A program made the position numbers and the translations under genes. Of a DNA stretch of 64,000 bases, positions 11,479 to 22,930 are shown one piece after another; within the stretch, counting starts at the first letter, position 1, and the number at the start of each line of letters is the position of its first letter. Below the pieces are notes generated by a model. That model worked only from the letters and a program-made list of their open reading frames with translations, had not been told where the DNA came from and ran no database searches. The stretch is from Cheiracanthium punctorium (taxonomy: Eukaryota; Arthropoda; Arachnida; Araneae; Cheiracanthiidae), in the NCBI GenBank assembly GCA_038373885.1, contig JAWZYV010013007.1:124001-188000 (forward strand), given 5' to 3'.

Positions 11479-11761
11479 TTAACCCATTTATGCCTAGTGT
11501 CCCTTTTTGGGACAGCATTTTCGCTATGAGTCGAAAACGTTATTTATTTTTCCTAGCCTTTATTCATGAGTACTGAGCCTCCACTCTACAAAATAGTTTA
11601 ACATGACCAAGTAGTATGTTGATATTTCCATTTTTATGCATCATGATTTTAAAAGAAATCATCCCTTGTTCAAGACGTGGACATCAGAAATTTATCTATT
11701 ATTTCTGTTATCAGTAAAAATCGAAGAAAGTCGCAAAAATATCCAGGCACAAATGGGTTAA
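11479..11761 (-). mobile_element. T1 MITE
   Basis: Full-length T1 in reverse orientation (TTAACCCATTTATGCCTAG at the left, GCACAAATGGGTTAA at the right). Confidence 0.92.
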
Positions 11762-12048
11762 ATGTGTTAGCTATGATTGGCCAAATTTCTCACGTCAATC
11801 CTTCTCCGGAGCTCTGGATGTGCATGTGGCCGAAAAGGTTTTCGGCTAATAGACTAGTTTCTGACCTTTGTTTCCATTTTCTCTGCAAAGCGTCAGAAAC
11901 TTGTCTAACTGGTGAAAGTAAATGGAAAATACTTGTATCACGTATTCAGTGTTTTATGCAAATCTATATAAAAACCTTTTCCGATGCATTATATATAAGG
12001 ATGTGCGTTCTTGTTTCTGTTCCGGATGGCGAATGGTCACTGCAGCTG

Positions 12049-12796
12049 TTAACCCTTTATAAGGCGAGGGGTATGTGCAGAGAGTCGAAATGACTTGGAA
12101 TTTTTCTGGCCCATTTTTTAGAATTCATTCATATAGTTTCCCTCTACTGTCCTATCCTACGTGAAAATTGGAGAAACAAGTACTCAACAAACATAGAAAT
12201 TTTGCAGGAGAATACAATTATTCTCAAAATCAGTCTGAAAAGGACGAAAGCTTGTACACGGAATGAAACGCAAAAATATAGAATGAAAAGCGATGATTCT
12301 TATGCTCCATTTTCGAGTCATGATTCGAGCTTTCCTTAACCCATTTGTGCCTGGATATTTTTGCGACTTTCTTCGATTTTTACTGATAACAGAAATAATA
12401 GATAAATTTCTGATGTCAACTTCTGGAACAAGGGATGATTTCTTTTAAAATCATGATGCATAAAAATCGAAATATCAACATCCTACTGGGTCATGTTAAA
12501 ATATTTTGTAGAGTGGAGGCTCAATACTCATGAATAAAGGCTAGGAAAAATAAATAATGTTTTCGACTCATAGCGAAAATGCCGTCCCAAAAAAGGGACG
12601 CTAGGCATAAATGGGTTAAAATTGCGAATGAAAGAAAAGTTCATAAGCCCAATATTATTGAGAATCTAGACGTATGGAAAAAATAGACATCCAATATCAC
12701 TGAACAAAAATCAGAAAATTCACTCATGACAATTTTTTCTCTATTGAATAGACCGTAGGTGGTAAGTATTTTTACCACTGCCTGATAAAGGGTTAA
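12049..12796 (+). mobile_element. TTAA element (CCCTTTATAAGGC ends) hosting a T1 copy
   Basis: TTAACCCTTTATAAGGCGAG at the left, CTGCCTGATAAAGGGTTAA at the right; inverted ends CCCTTTAT(A/C)AGGC. Without the nested T1 it is about 464 bp. Confidence 0.85.
12336..12619 (+). mobile_element. T1 MITE nested in 12049-12796
   Basis: Full-length T1 with TTAA at both ends, plus orientation, inside another TTAA element. Confidence 0.92.
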
Positions 12797-13084
12797 CGGC
12801 AACGCTAGCGTTATGGTAATATGTTTTTAGTTGTTAATAAAAGAACTGTATTTTTAATGTCTCTATTATTCTGACACTACTACAGTCTAAAACTCTGCTA
12901 TTCATCTAATAGAATATTATTGGAGTTGTGATAAGGTTTTTGAAACAAATTCCATAGGTCACCGATCGAATAAACGCGACGGAAAAGAAATTTCGGAAGT
13001 TTTAAAAAGCCGATATAAAGCAACATTATAAAGAAGCTGAAATCGATAGTTTTTTTTTTAATAATTTCCTATTAAAGCAGTCAT

Positions 13085-13475
13085 TTTACGTAACGGTTTA
13101 GTTCGAAAAAATCATGTGATTTTGGTACATAAATACAAATAAACTCATGATGCCATGGTACTTCAAAATTTTGAAACTATCTCGTTACAAGCTGTACTAC
13201 ATACTGAAATAACGATAAATCTGTATTGGTTTCAACACTTTTAGAAAACATTCTTAAAAACCGGAAATTTCCTCAAAACGTGTCACTCTTCGAAAAATCT
13301 AGCAGCTTCGATCCCTGTTTAATAATTTTTTTCTGAAAATCTCACATAAGCCACAGCTTTTCCTTTTATTGCAGTCTGTAAAGTTGCTTATAAAGAACCC
13401 TCTGTAATTTTTTTGGAGACCCTGGTGCTATTAGTTTATTTCAGTTTGTGTACCAAGACTGAAAACAGAGTATTT
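13085..13475 (+). repeat. Dispersed repeat, inverted partner of 20.36-21.23 kb
   Basis: Contains GAACCCTCTGTAATTTTTTT, GTCTCC-inverse and CAAGCTGTACTACATACTGA. The reverse complement is at 20358-20635 plus 21128-21232, where a TA MITE interrupts it. Confidence 0.88.
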
Positions 13476-13493
13476 TTTCTTCGACATACACCC

Positions 13494-13936
13494 TTAACCC
13501 TTTGAGGCGCAACCCTTTCCCAATGCTGAAAAAAGGGCAGCCGTTGCCAGGACGGCTCGCTGTGCCGGCACAGTCAGCTGCGATCTGCAAGTGTCTCTCG
13601 ATCTGTGGTACGCGATGAACGTTTCGATCGTCCGACCTCTTGCTGGTAGTGAAGTCGAGCGATGGCAACGGCTGCCCTTTTTCCAGCATGGGGCCATCTA
13701 TCCAGCTGTTCTCGCGTTCTTCCATTTTTCAGCAGATGTCCTTGCTGTAAAAAATAATCGTGACCATTTTTTTTTTTTAAAGGGAAATGACGTTCTAAAA
13801 AGTAAAGGATTCAGGTGGAGCTAGGTCACCCGCCACTATTTTTATAGAAATCAGATCTATTCTTCGTGACTCGCAACAGTCAAAACGTTACAGTTTGGAG
13901 TTCCCAGAGTGGGAACACTGCGCGTTGAAGGGTTAA
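13494..13936 (+). mobile_element. T2 MITE (TTAA, CCCTTTGAGGCGCA ends)
   Basis: Second TTAA family: TTAACCCTTTGAGGCGCAAC ... CACTGCGCGTTGAAGGGTTAA; inverted ends CCCTTT(G/A)A(G/C)GCGCA. The interior has a self-complementary segment (GGCAGCCGTTGCCA... and its inverse GGCAACGGCTGCC). Confidence 0.9.
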
Positions 13937-14004
13937 ATCCGTTGTCTAATAAAAATGCAAAAAATAGTTAATGTTGAGATAAACTGTTTCCTGAAAATGA
14001 ATTA

Positions 14005-14669
14005 AAAAATCTGGAGTGATTCCACTCGACTTTCCGAACACTTACGATTAAGATCATGACCCAGCACTTAAAAAAATTTTAATCGATGAATCATTCAAAC
14101 ATAGATACCGAATTGAAACTCAATCGAATGCACCGTTTAAACGCTTGCGCACTTTCAAGAATTTCTCCCCATATGCCATAACATAAAAGAAAGTTTTGTC
14201 GTAGCCCTGTAGGAGAACTATAAGTCCTATACACACCAAAATCAATACCGGTCTTAGGATGGTGGTTTATAACATGTATACCGAATTTGAGCTCCATCGA
14301 ATGTATCATTTAAACGCTAGCGCACTTTCGAGAAATTCCCCCCATAGGCCATCCTGTAAAAGAAATCTTTGTCGTAGCCCTGTAGAAAAACTATAAGTCC
14401 TATAGACACCCAAATCCATACCGGTCTTGCGACGGTGGTTTATGACCTATATATCCAATTGGAGCTCCATCGCATGCTCCGTTCAGGAGCTATCGTGTTC
14501 ACTCACATACTCACATACACACACACACACATACATACATACATCTCGTAAAAATAGCATCAATGGATTCAGAAGCCCTCAAAACGTGTAAAAAAACCCA
14601 AATCTCGAAATCGAATTTTTTCATGATTACAATACTTTCCTTACATGGTACATGTTCGGAAAGTAAAAA
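14005..14669 (-). mobile_element. HINE-like element
   Basis: Reverse copy bounded by AAAAAATCTGGAGTGATTCC and CATGTTCGGAAAGTAAAAA, with two ~165-bp units and a CA-repeat (14513-14545). Confidence 0.88.
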
Positions 14670-15366
14670 GAAGAGACTAGAAAATGTGAATTATACGTAG
14701 TGGAATAAAAACTGTAGCGGACGTGGTTGCAGCGAAAACAGTTTGGGAACCTTTAGTATGAACTGTTCCAAGTCGTCATTCATTTTTTTCTTTTTCCTCA
14801 ATGAGAACTTAGCATAAGTTCTAATATATCTCATCAGTCATAGTTGATTTGACCCAAGACTTAGCTTTACGTAGAGTGCTGGGAACAGCTTTAGTTATGG
14901 TCCCTTTTTGGCGATTTTTTGATTTGGCGACAAAATCTTGCCGCCAACCCAAGTTTGCCTTGCCGATGCCAATTGTAAACAATATGGCGCTGGTTTCCGA
15001 GATAATGCATCGTCGCCGTTAATTTTGCTATGATTTATTTTAATGGCTTTTAAATATTTTTATGAAAAAAAAAATGTAAACAGATAACAAGCTTACATGT
15101 ACATATAGATTCGGCTTAATAAAATTTAATTACTTTTCTTTTTATGTAAGGGGGCCTGTGCCCCTCCTTTCTCTTTTTAGTAGATTCAATTAAATAATGC
15201 AAACAAATAATATTCTAAAGACAATACCTCACAAAAATAACAAATAAAAAAGACAAAAATTAAAATATATTTAGGTTTACTATATCTTAACTTCCGATCA
15301 TCAGACGGCGGGGTTACCATAATAGCATCCTTAAGCGCGCCAAACGAACCATACTAAAGCTGTACC
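14670..15366. other. Intergenic, no gene seen
   Basis: AT-rich with no repeat structure recognised, except the 30-bp sequence at 14852-14881 shared with an insertion in the HINE at 17924. Confidence 0.5.
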
Positions 15367-16192
15367 ATTTTTACTTTCCGAACATGTACCCTGTAAGGAA
15401 AGTATTGTCATCATGAAAAAATTCGACTTCGAGATTTGGGTGTTTTCACACGTTTTGAGGGCTTCTGAATCCATGTATGCTATTTTTACGAGATGTATGT
15501 GTGTGTGTGTGTGTATGTGTGTTTGTGTGTATGTGAGTGAACACGATAGCTCCTGAACGGAGCATTCGATGGAGCTCCAATCGGATATATAGGTCATAAA
15601 CCACCGTCGCAAGAGCGGTATGGATTTGGGTGTGTATAGGACTTATCGTTTTTGTACAGGGCTACGACCCAGATTTCTTTTACATTCTGGCCTATGGGGG
15701 GAATTTCTTGAAAGTGCGCTAGCGTTTAAACGGTCGATTCGATGGAGCTCCAATTGGGTATATAGGTTATAAACCACCGTTTCAAGACCGGTACTGATTT
15801 TGGTGTGTATAGGACTTATAGTTTTTCTACAGGGCTACGACCCAGATTTCTTTTACATTATGGCCTATGGGGGGAATTTCTTGAAAGTGCGCTAGCGTTT
15901 AAACGGTAGATTCGATGGAGCTCAAATTCGGTATACATGTTATAAACCACCATCCTAAGACCGGTATTGAATTTGGTGTGTATAGGACTTATAGTTCTCC
16001 TAAAGGGTTACGACAAAACTTTCTTTTATGTTATGGCATAATGGCCTATGGGGGGACATACTTGAAAGTGCGCAAGCGTTTAAACGGTGCATTCGATCGA
16101 GTTTCAATTTGGTATAAATGTTTGAATGATTCATCGATCTTAATCGTAAGTGTTCGGAAAGTCGAGTGGAGTCACTCCAGATTTTTTTTTTA
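15367..16192 (+). mobile_element. HINE-like element
   Basis: ACTTTCCGAACATGTACCC ... GTGTTCGGAAAGTCGAGTGG, GAGTGGAGTCACTC, CAGATTTTTT; four tandem units, the last with the ATAATGGC variant. Confidence 0.9.
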
Positions 16193-16324
16193 TCGTTTCT
16201 AGTAATTCCATGCGTTGCCGATATGAATGAGGCTAATGTTTAAACTTAAATAGAGATGGCAGCACTACAGAGTCGTCCGGAGGGATTCAAAAGGAAATTT
16301 TCCGTATTGCTTTGGAACAGTTTA

Positions 16325-16786
16325 AAAAATCTGGAGTGACTCCACTCGACTTTCCGAACACTTACGATTCAGATCATGACCCAGCATTTCAATCCATATG
16401 AATCGATGAATCCTTCAAACATAGATACCCAATGGAAGCTCCATCCAATGCACCGTTTAAACGCGATCGCACTTTCAAGAATGTCTCCCCAGAGGCCATC
16501 CTGTGAAAGAAATCTTTGTCGTAGCCCTGTCGAAAAATTAGAAGTCCTATACACACCCAAATCACTACCGGTCTTACGATGGAGGTTTATAACATGTATA
16601 CCTAATTTCAGCTCAATGGAATGTACCGTTTAGGAGCTATAGTGTTCATACACACATACATTTCATAAAAACAGCTTAAATGAATTCGGAAGACCTCCAA
16701 ACGTGTTCCTGCATCCCAATCTCGAAGTCGAATTTTTTCAGGATGACAATTCTTTCCTTACAGGGTCCATGTTCGGAAAGTAAAAA
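16325..16786 (-). mobile_element. Short HINE-like element (about one tandem unit)
   Basis: Reverse copy of 462 bp between AAAAAATCTGGAGTGACTCC and CCATGTTCGGAAAGTAAAA, with a reduced microsatellite (CACACATACATT). Confidence 0.88.
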
Positions 16787-16933
16787 TCGACACACGCAAA
16801 GAACTTTGGCATCGTTTCATATCCGAAGCTACATTTATGATAATCCTGCAGTGTGGATCCCCTACAATATTTGCAAGAGGAAATCACAAACACAGAAGGA
16901 CACTTTTGATAGTTTAACCATACACGGCTCCAT

Positions 16934-17764
16934 TTTTTACTTTCCGAACATGTACCCTGTAAGGAGAGTATTGTCATCATGAAAAAATTCGACTTCGAGA
17001 TTGGGGTGTATGGACACGTTTGGAGGTCTTCCGAATTCATTTATACTATTTTTACGGTATGTATATGTGTATGTGTGTTTGTGAGTGAACACGATAGCTC
17101 CTGCACAGGGCATGCGATTGAGCTCAAATTGGGTCTATAGGTTATAAACCACCGTCGCAAGACCGGTATTGATTTTGGTGTGTATAGGACTGACAGTTTT
17201 TCTACAGGGCTACGACCAAGATTTCTTTTACATTATGGCCTATGGAGGAAAATTTTGGAAAGTGCGCTAGCGTTTAAACGGTCCATTCGATGGAACTCAA
17301 ATTGGGTATACATGTTATAAACCACCGTCGTAAGATCTGTATTGATTTTGATGTGTATAAGACTTACAGTTTTTCTACAGGGATAAAATAAAGATTTCTT
17401 TTACATTATGGCCTATGGAGGAAAATTTTGGAAAGTGCGCTAGCGTTTAAACGGTCCATTCGATTGAGCTCCAATTGGGTATACATGTTATAAACCACCA
17501 TTGTAAGACCGGTATTGATTTTGATGTTTATAGGACTTATAGTTTTTCTACAGAGCTACGACCAAGATGTCTTTTACATTCTGGCCTATGGGGAGACATT
17601 CTTGAAAGTGCGCTAGCGTTTAAACGGTCCATTCGGTACAATTATTCAGCTTCAATTGGGTATATATGTTTGAATGATTCATCGATTAAAATTTGTTTAA
17701 GTGCTTGGTCATGATCTTAATCGTAAGTGCTCGGAAAGTCCAGTGGAGTCACTCCAGATTTTTT
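16934..17764 (+). mobile_element. HINE-like element, first of a head-to-tail pair
   Basis: ACTTTCCGAACATGTACCC to GCTCGGAAAGTCCAGTGGAG and CAGATTTTTT. The next copy starts in the same T-run with no spacer. Confidence 0.9.
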
Positions 17765-17889
17765 ACTTTCGGAACATGTATCCTGTAAGGAGAGTATTGT
17801 CATCCTGACAAAATTCGACTTCGAGATTGGGGTGTATGGACTCGTTTTGAGATGTTCTCACTTCGTTTATGCTATTTTGACGAGATGTA

Positions 17890-17924
<35 letters not shown>

Positions 17925-18730
17925 ACCCAAGACTTAGCTTTACGTAGAGTGCTGTACTGAAGTATTTTCTGCAAAAATTCTCAGCGTATTTTGTATCAAA
18001 TAGGTTATCAGGACTTTTATGTGTGTGTGTGTATGTTTGTGTGTTTGTGTATATGAGTGAACACGATAGCTCCTCAACGGGGCATTCGATTGAGATCCAA
18101 TGGGGTCTATAGGTTATAAACCACCGTCGCGAGACCGGTATGGATTGGGGTGTGTAGAGGACTTATAGTTTTTCTACAGGGCTACGTCCTAGATTTCTTT
18201 TACAGGATGGCCTACGGAGGGACATGCTTGAAAATGCGCTAGCGTTTAAACGATCCACTCGATGAAGCTCCAATTGGGTATATAGGTCATAAACCCCGTC
18301 GCAAGACTGGTATGGATTTTGGTGTGTATAGGACTTATCGTTTTTCTACAGGGCTACGACAAAGATTTCTTTTACATTATGGCTTATGGGTGGAACTTCT
18401 TGAAAGTGCGCTAGCGTTTAAACGGTATATTCGATTGAGCTCCAATTGGGTATATAGGTTATAAACCACCATCTTAAGACGGGTATTGATTTTGGTGTGT
18501 ATAGGACTTATAGTTTTTCTACAGGGCTACGACAAATATTTCTTTTATGGCATAATGGCATATTGGGAGACATTCTTGAAAGTGCGCTAGCGTTTAAACG
18601 GTACCTTCGATTGAACTGAAATTGGGTATCTATGTTTGAATGATTCATCGATTCAAATTGATTTAAATGCTTGGTCATGATCTTAATCGTAAGTGTTCGG
18701 AAAGTCGAGTGGAGTCACTCCAGATTTTTT
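17761..18730 (+). mobile_element. HINE-like element, second of a head-to-tail pair, with an insertion
   Basis: Starts TTTTACTTTCGGAACATGTA directly after the preceding copy. The GT microsatellite is split at about 17924-18018 by roughly 95 bp, beginning ACCCAAGACTTAGCTTTACG. That 30-bp stretch is also found once at 14852-14881, outside any HINE. Confidence 0.88.
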
Positions 18731-18837
18731 ATTTCAGTTTTGTGCGCAGTACACTGGGCCTTAGCTATCATTTTTGGATACTTATTTTGAAATTTGAGTA
18801 TTCAAATCCTTTCTCGATAACACACAGTCATTTTTTC

Positions 18838-18957
18838 TGCGTCCAATCTCTTTGCTCATTATTTTCTAAGATAAATAAAACTGCATTCGAAAGAGGGATG
18901 TTTCAATTTCAATTCTTTTTGGCAATAATAGGAAGAGTCAGTACATCTACACGCAAC
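18838..18957 (+). repeat. Left member of direct repeat flanking the 91-bp satellite
   Basis: Contains CTCTTTGCTCATTATTTTCT and AATAATAGGAAGAGTCAGTA. It recurs at 20165-20285 with a 14-bp insertion (GTTAATTTTCTAAG) and few substitutions. Confidence 0.88.
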
Positions 18958-19204
18958 AGCCTCCATTCTATCGCTGCTATCTATGCATAAATACCCCTAA
19001 AAAAACTCGGCTGTTTGAGCCTCGTCAGAGAGAGATCCCCCTCTGAACCCCCCCTCATTTTTGAGTTCCAGGATTGCCCCATTCAAACGATATTCATGGA
19101 TTTGTCATTGGTTCGCTCCTCTTTCGCGTATTTCGCCTGGTCACCCTACGTTGAAATTTTTAGGAGTGTCACCATGGAGTCCATGAGTGTCACCTATTGA
19201 TAGA

Positions 19205-20025
19205 AAAATACATGGGATGCCTATTCTACAGCTTACGAAGTATTGCAACAATAGATTCAAGCTGTTGTGAACGAATAGTATTTAAATCTATGTAAAAAAT
19301 ACATGGGTAGCCTATTCTAAAGCTTACGGAATAGTGTAACCATAGATTCAAGCTGTCGTGAACGAATGGTATTTAAATGTATGTAAAAAGTACATGGGAA
19401 GCCTATTCTACAGCTTACGAAAGAGTGTAACCATAGATGAAAGCTGTTGTGAACGAATGGTATGTAAATATATGTAAAAAATACATGGGGAGCCTATTCT
19501 ACAGCTTACGAAGGTGTGTAACGATACATGAAAGCTGTTGTGAACGAATAGTATGTAAATATATTTAAAAAATACATGTGAAGCCTATTCTACAGCTTAC
19601 GAAAGAGTGTAACGATAGATTCAAGCTGTTGAGAACTCATAGTATTTAAATCTGTGTAAAAAATACATGTGAAGCCTATTCTACAGCTTACGAAAGAGTG
19701 TAACCATAGATGAAAGCTGTTGTGAACTCATAGTATTTAAATCTGTGTAAAAAATACACGTGAAGCCTATTCTACAGCTTACGAAAGAGTGTAACCATAG
19801 ATAAAAGCTGTTGTGAACTCATAGTATTTAAATCTGTGTAAAAAATACATGTGAAGCCTATTCTACAGCTTACGAAAGAGTGTAACCGTAGATGAAAGCT
19901 GTTGTGAACTCATAGTATTTAAATCTGTGTAAAAAATACACGTGAAGCCTATTCTACAGCTTACGAAAGAGTGTAACTATAGATGAAAGCTGTTGTGAAC
20001 TCATAGTATTTAAATACATGTAATT
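19205..20025 (+). repeat. 91-bp tandem satellite, about nine units
   Basis: Units start CATGGGAAGCCTATTCTACA at 19211, 19302, 19393, 19484 and so on, an exact 91-bp period. The first four units are the most divergent (CATGGG, GAACGAATGG); the last five (CATGTGAAGCC, GAACTCATAG) are nearly identical. The array is flanked by two copies of a ~120-bp sequence (18838-18957, 20165-20285). Confidence 0.95.
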
Positions 20026-20164
20026 TTAGGTCGCATTTTTGGGACCCATTATTCAATAAAGGGTGTTGAGAGATAAAATGACATAGTCATTAAAACCAAA
20101 TGATGTCTATGCTAGTATTTTCTAGACGTAGAGGAGTGATTAAAGTGATTGTTCAAGATAGGGC

Positions 20165-20285
20165 ATCTCTTTGCTCATTATTTTCTGTTAATTTTCTAAG
20201 ATAAATAAAACTCCATTCGAAAGAGTGCTGTTTCAATTTCAATTCGTTTTGGCAATAATAGGAACAGTCAGTACATCTGCACGTA
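20165..20285 (+). repeat. Right member of direct repeat flanking the 91-bp satellite
   Basis: Partner of 18838-18957, same orientation. Confidence 0.88.
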
Positions 20286-20357
20286 CCGAAAGATGTCTGT
20301 GCTAGTATTTTCTAGACATAGAGTAATGATTAAGGCTGTTCTTCGAAGGAAAAAAAA

Positions 20358-21232
20358 AAGAAACTCTGTTTTGAGTCTTGGTACACACATTGAAATAAAC
20401 TAATATCACCAGGGTCTCCAAAAAATTCCAGAGGGTTCTTCATAAGTTGCTTTACACACTGCAATAAGTGGAAAAGCTGTGCCTTTTGCGAAATTTTTAT
20501 AAAAAATTCATAAACACGGATCTGAGCTGCAGGATTTTTCGAAGAGTGACACGTTTTGTGAAAATGTCCGATTTTTGAGAATGTTTTCTAAAAGTTTTGA
20601 AACGGATACAGGTTAATCGTTTATTTCAGTATGTATTAGGTGTACCGGAAAGTATTGTCGTTTTTTCGTATGTCCATATTTTGCCTAACCAAAACTACAG
20701 AAGCTTATAGTACGAAATTGGCCAGGTACGCGAGTTTTATAACATAGGCGCTAGAAAACGGAGCGTTTTCCAAAATTGGTATTTCGTGGGAGATAGGGAG
20801 CCAAAACGTTCTTTTTAGATATCCTGTGGGATCTCCAAGAAGAAAAGAGGTATCCATAAAATTCTTGCCCTAAAATACAATGCTCGCGAATACCTAAACA
20901 TAGATTTCAGAACATTTCGAATAGAATACTCCGAGGAGGGTTGACGTGAAAAAAAGGGGGAGGGTGGCCATTTTTCTCTGAGAAAAAAAAATATTATCTA
21001 TAGAATTCTCGCTTTGAAGTTATGAGTCCTGTGCTTAGGCACCGCTTGTTTTTAATTCAATAATGGATGAAAATTTATTTGTTTGAATTTTATGTAAAGC
21101 AACGACATTTTTTTCCGGTACACCTAATAGTACAACTTGTAAAGAGACAGTTTCAAAATTTTGACATAATTAGTTTATGTGTACTGATGTACCAAAATCG
21201 TATGACTTTTTTGAACTACACCGTTTAAGTGA
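20358..21232 (-). repeat. Dispersed repeat (inverted partner of 13.09-13.48 kb), split by TA MITE
   Basis: Same sequence as 13085-13475 on the opposite strand. About 390 bp without the 492-bp MITE. Confidence 0.88.
20636..21127 (+). mobile_element. TA-flanked MITE (TTAGGTGTACCGGAAA ends)
   Basis: 492 bp; TTAGGTGTACCGGAAAGTAT and the inverted TTTTTTCCGGTACACCTAA, flanked by TA (20634-20635, 21128-21129). Tc1/mariner-type signature, no transposase. The unoccupied target is preserved in the inverted repeat partner at 13198-13199. Confidence 0.92.
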
Positions 21233-21383
21233 TTGTTCAACATAGGGCAGCAGGTGCCTCCGTAGGGTTCAAAGAAGTAAGGATGTATTGCAAATGCGAA
21301 AAGTGTCAGTATTCTTTCTCACTTTCACATGTTACTCTGCGACGTCTTCGCAGGTACGTACATGTTTATTTGCACGTACGCAT

Positions 21384-22004
21384 TAGAGATGAGACGGGCT
21401 CGTGAAAAATTTTTCCTTTATTGAACATACTCCTTGAAACAGATTTTAAAAAGGGATTCATGAGGAAAATAAAAGTACGGTCCACTCCGGTTATAAGAAA
21501 CCTCTGGGGACCCTCCCATTTCGTCCACTCTATCCGAAGTTCACTCAAACCCAAGTGTCTTCATGATGGATAGAGATACTGTATGTGAATCGGGACTCAT
21601 GGTTTGCATTCACTATAGCCAACGGTTCACTCTATCCGGGTTCACTATAACAGAAGTTGACTATACTTATAAAAAAAATAGAAGCACTGGCGCCTAGAAG
21701 GTGCGTGAAGCTCTTTGGATATTTCACTACGGCGGCTTCTATTGATGAGTGAGTCATGAGATCCGACATTATTGGATAAACATGGATCTATAAAGAATTA
21801 GAAAATGCATTGAGAGTTTGCAACTCTATTTGTCTTTCATTGGCACAAACGGAAAAATTCATTGCATTCTATCCATGAAGTCATTGGATGTTTTTAATCT
21901 TTAGCTGAAATTTCGGGCTCGGGCTCCGACTTATATAATATTGCTCGGGCGGACTCGGATTAAAAGTCCTCGGGCTTCAAAAAATGAGCCCGAACTCATC
22001 TCTA
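21384..22004 (+). mobile_element. hAT MITE, TAGAGATGAG ends, TSD GTACGCAT/GTACGTAT
   Basis: 621 bp starting TAGAGATGAGACGGGCTCG and ending CGAACTCATCTCTA, with duplications at 21376-21383 and 22005-22012 (7 of 8). The subterminal regions are rich in GGGCTCGG/GAGCCCGA. No transposase. Confidence 0.9.
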
Positions 22005-22479
22005 GTACGTATGCGCGTAAGATCCATTTTGGTTCGTTTATTAAGACGTCTAACTCAAAATTTTATGGATTTCCAAAAATGCTGGCTTGGTTTGCGTCGC
22101 ATTCAAAATAAAATATACACTACTGGCCAAAAGTATTGCAAGTTTGAGAAATATAACCATCGTTTCAAGAATGAACTCAGAAAAATGGGACAGGAAATTG
22201 GTCAGATTTAATATTTTTAAGAACGTATGTAGTATCATTGGAAAGAATCCATCAGAAAATCACCCAAAAGCAAAAGGAGAGCTTCAGGAACCCATCCTTT
22301 AAGTGGGCACCCTGAAACACCGAAGGAAGTGTTGTCGAACAGTGTGGATTCCCTATCTAAAAGAGTGGCTGTTGGGATGCAAGTCAAGGCTGCTCAGTAA
22401 CATAATAAAGGATCTTGAGTTCCATTGCATTTATGGATTATCCTCTTTCTGCAGAATAACTTGATTGTGTGTGATTACG

Positions 22480-22705
22480 GCAACGTTACACCAGGGCGAT
22501 CTGCCAATGGGGAGGGTGTGCTTTGGTAGGAGGACTTTCTAAGGGGTTCTAACGCGTATTCACGTTACCTCTGGAGAAACCTACCCAAACTCCAGACCGT
22601 TCGATCGACAGCCGCGCGATGGGACCCGAACCCGAGACCTTCACACTTCGGCCATCTACCCTTTTCAGTGGTATATAAGCACTGTGCCATGGTGAGGCCA
22701 CAATA
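22480..22705 (-). mobile_element. tRNA-derived SINE
   Basis: On the minus strand: GGCCTCACCATGGCACAGTG (A box at 22676-22689), then GGTAGATGGCCGAAGTGTGA, then CTCGGGTTCGGGTCCCATCG (B box at 22622-22632). The A-to-B spacing is near that of a tRNA. The non-tRNA body continues towards 22480. No cloverleaf survives, so it is a retroposon rather than a tRNA gene. Confidence 0.6.
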
Positions 22706-22774
22706 GCTTGAAATGAATTCTTTATTTAATTTTATTCAGGCGAGCCAAAATGGATTATGGCCTGGATTAATAAC

Positions 22775-22930
22775 CTATATAATCCTAACTAATATTATAA
22801 ATGCGAAAGTGAGTTTGTTTGTTTGTTTATGACGCTTTCACGCCTAAACCGTGAATCGATTAGGATGCATTTTGGTTTAGATATAGTTGGGACCCCGGAG
22901 TTGGTTATAGGCTACTTAGAATTTTAGATT
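22775..22930 (+). repeat. Dispersed repeat fragment (AATATTATAAATGCGAAAGT)
   Basis: Contains TAATATTATAAATGCGAAAG, a GTTT run, and CACGCCTAAACCGTGAATCG. This wording recurs at ends of repeats in many arthropod genomes, but I cannot assign its class. Confidence 0.4.

Noticed and set aside
11301..12093. 91- and 138-codon frames at 11.3-12.1 kb
   Set aside because: They run across the junctions of a hAT MITE, a T1 MITE and a further TTAA element; no domain and no conserved start.
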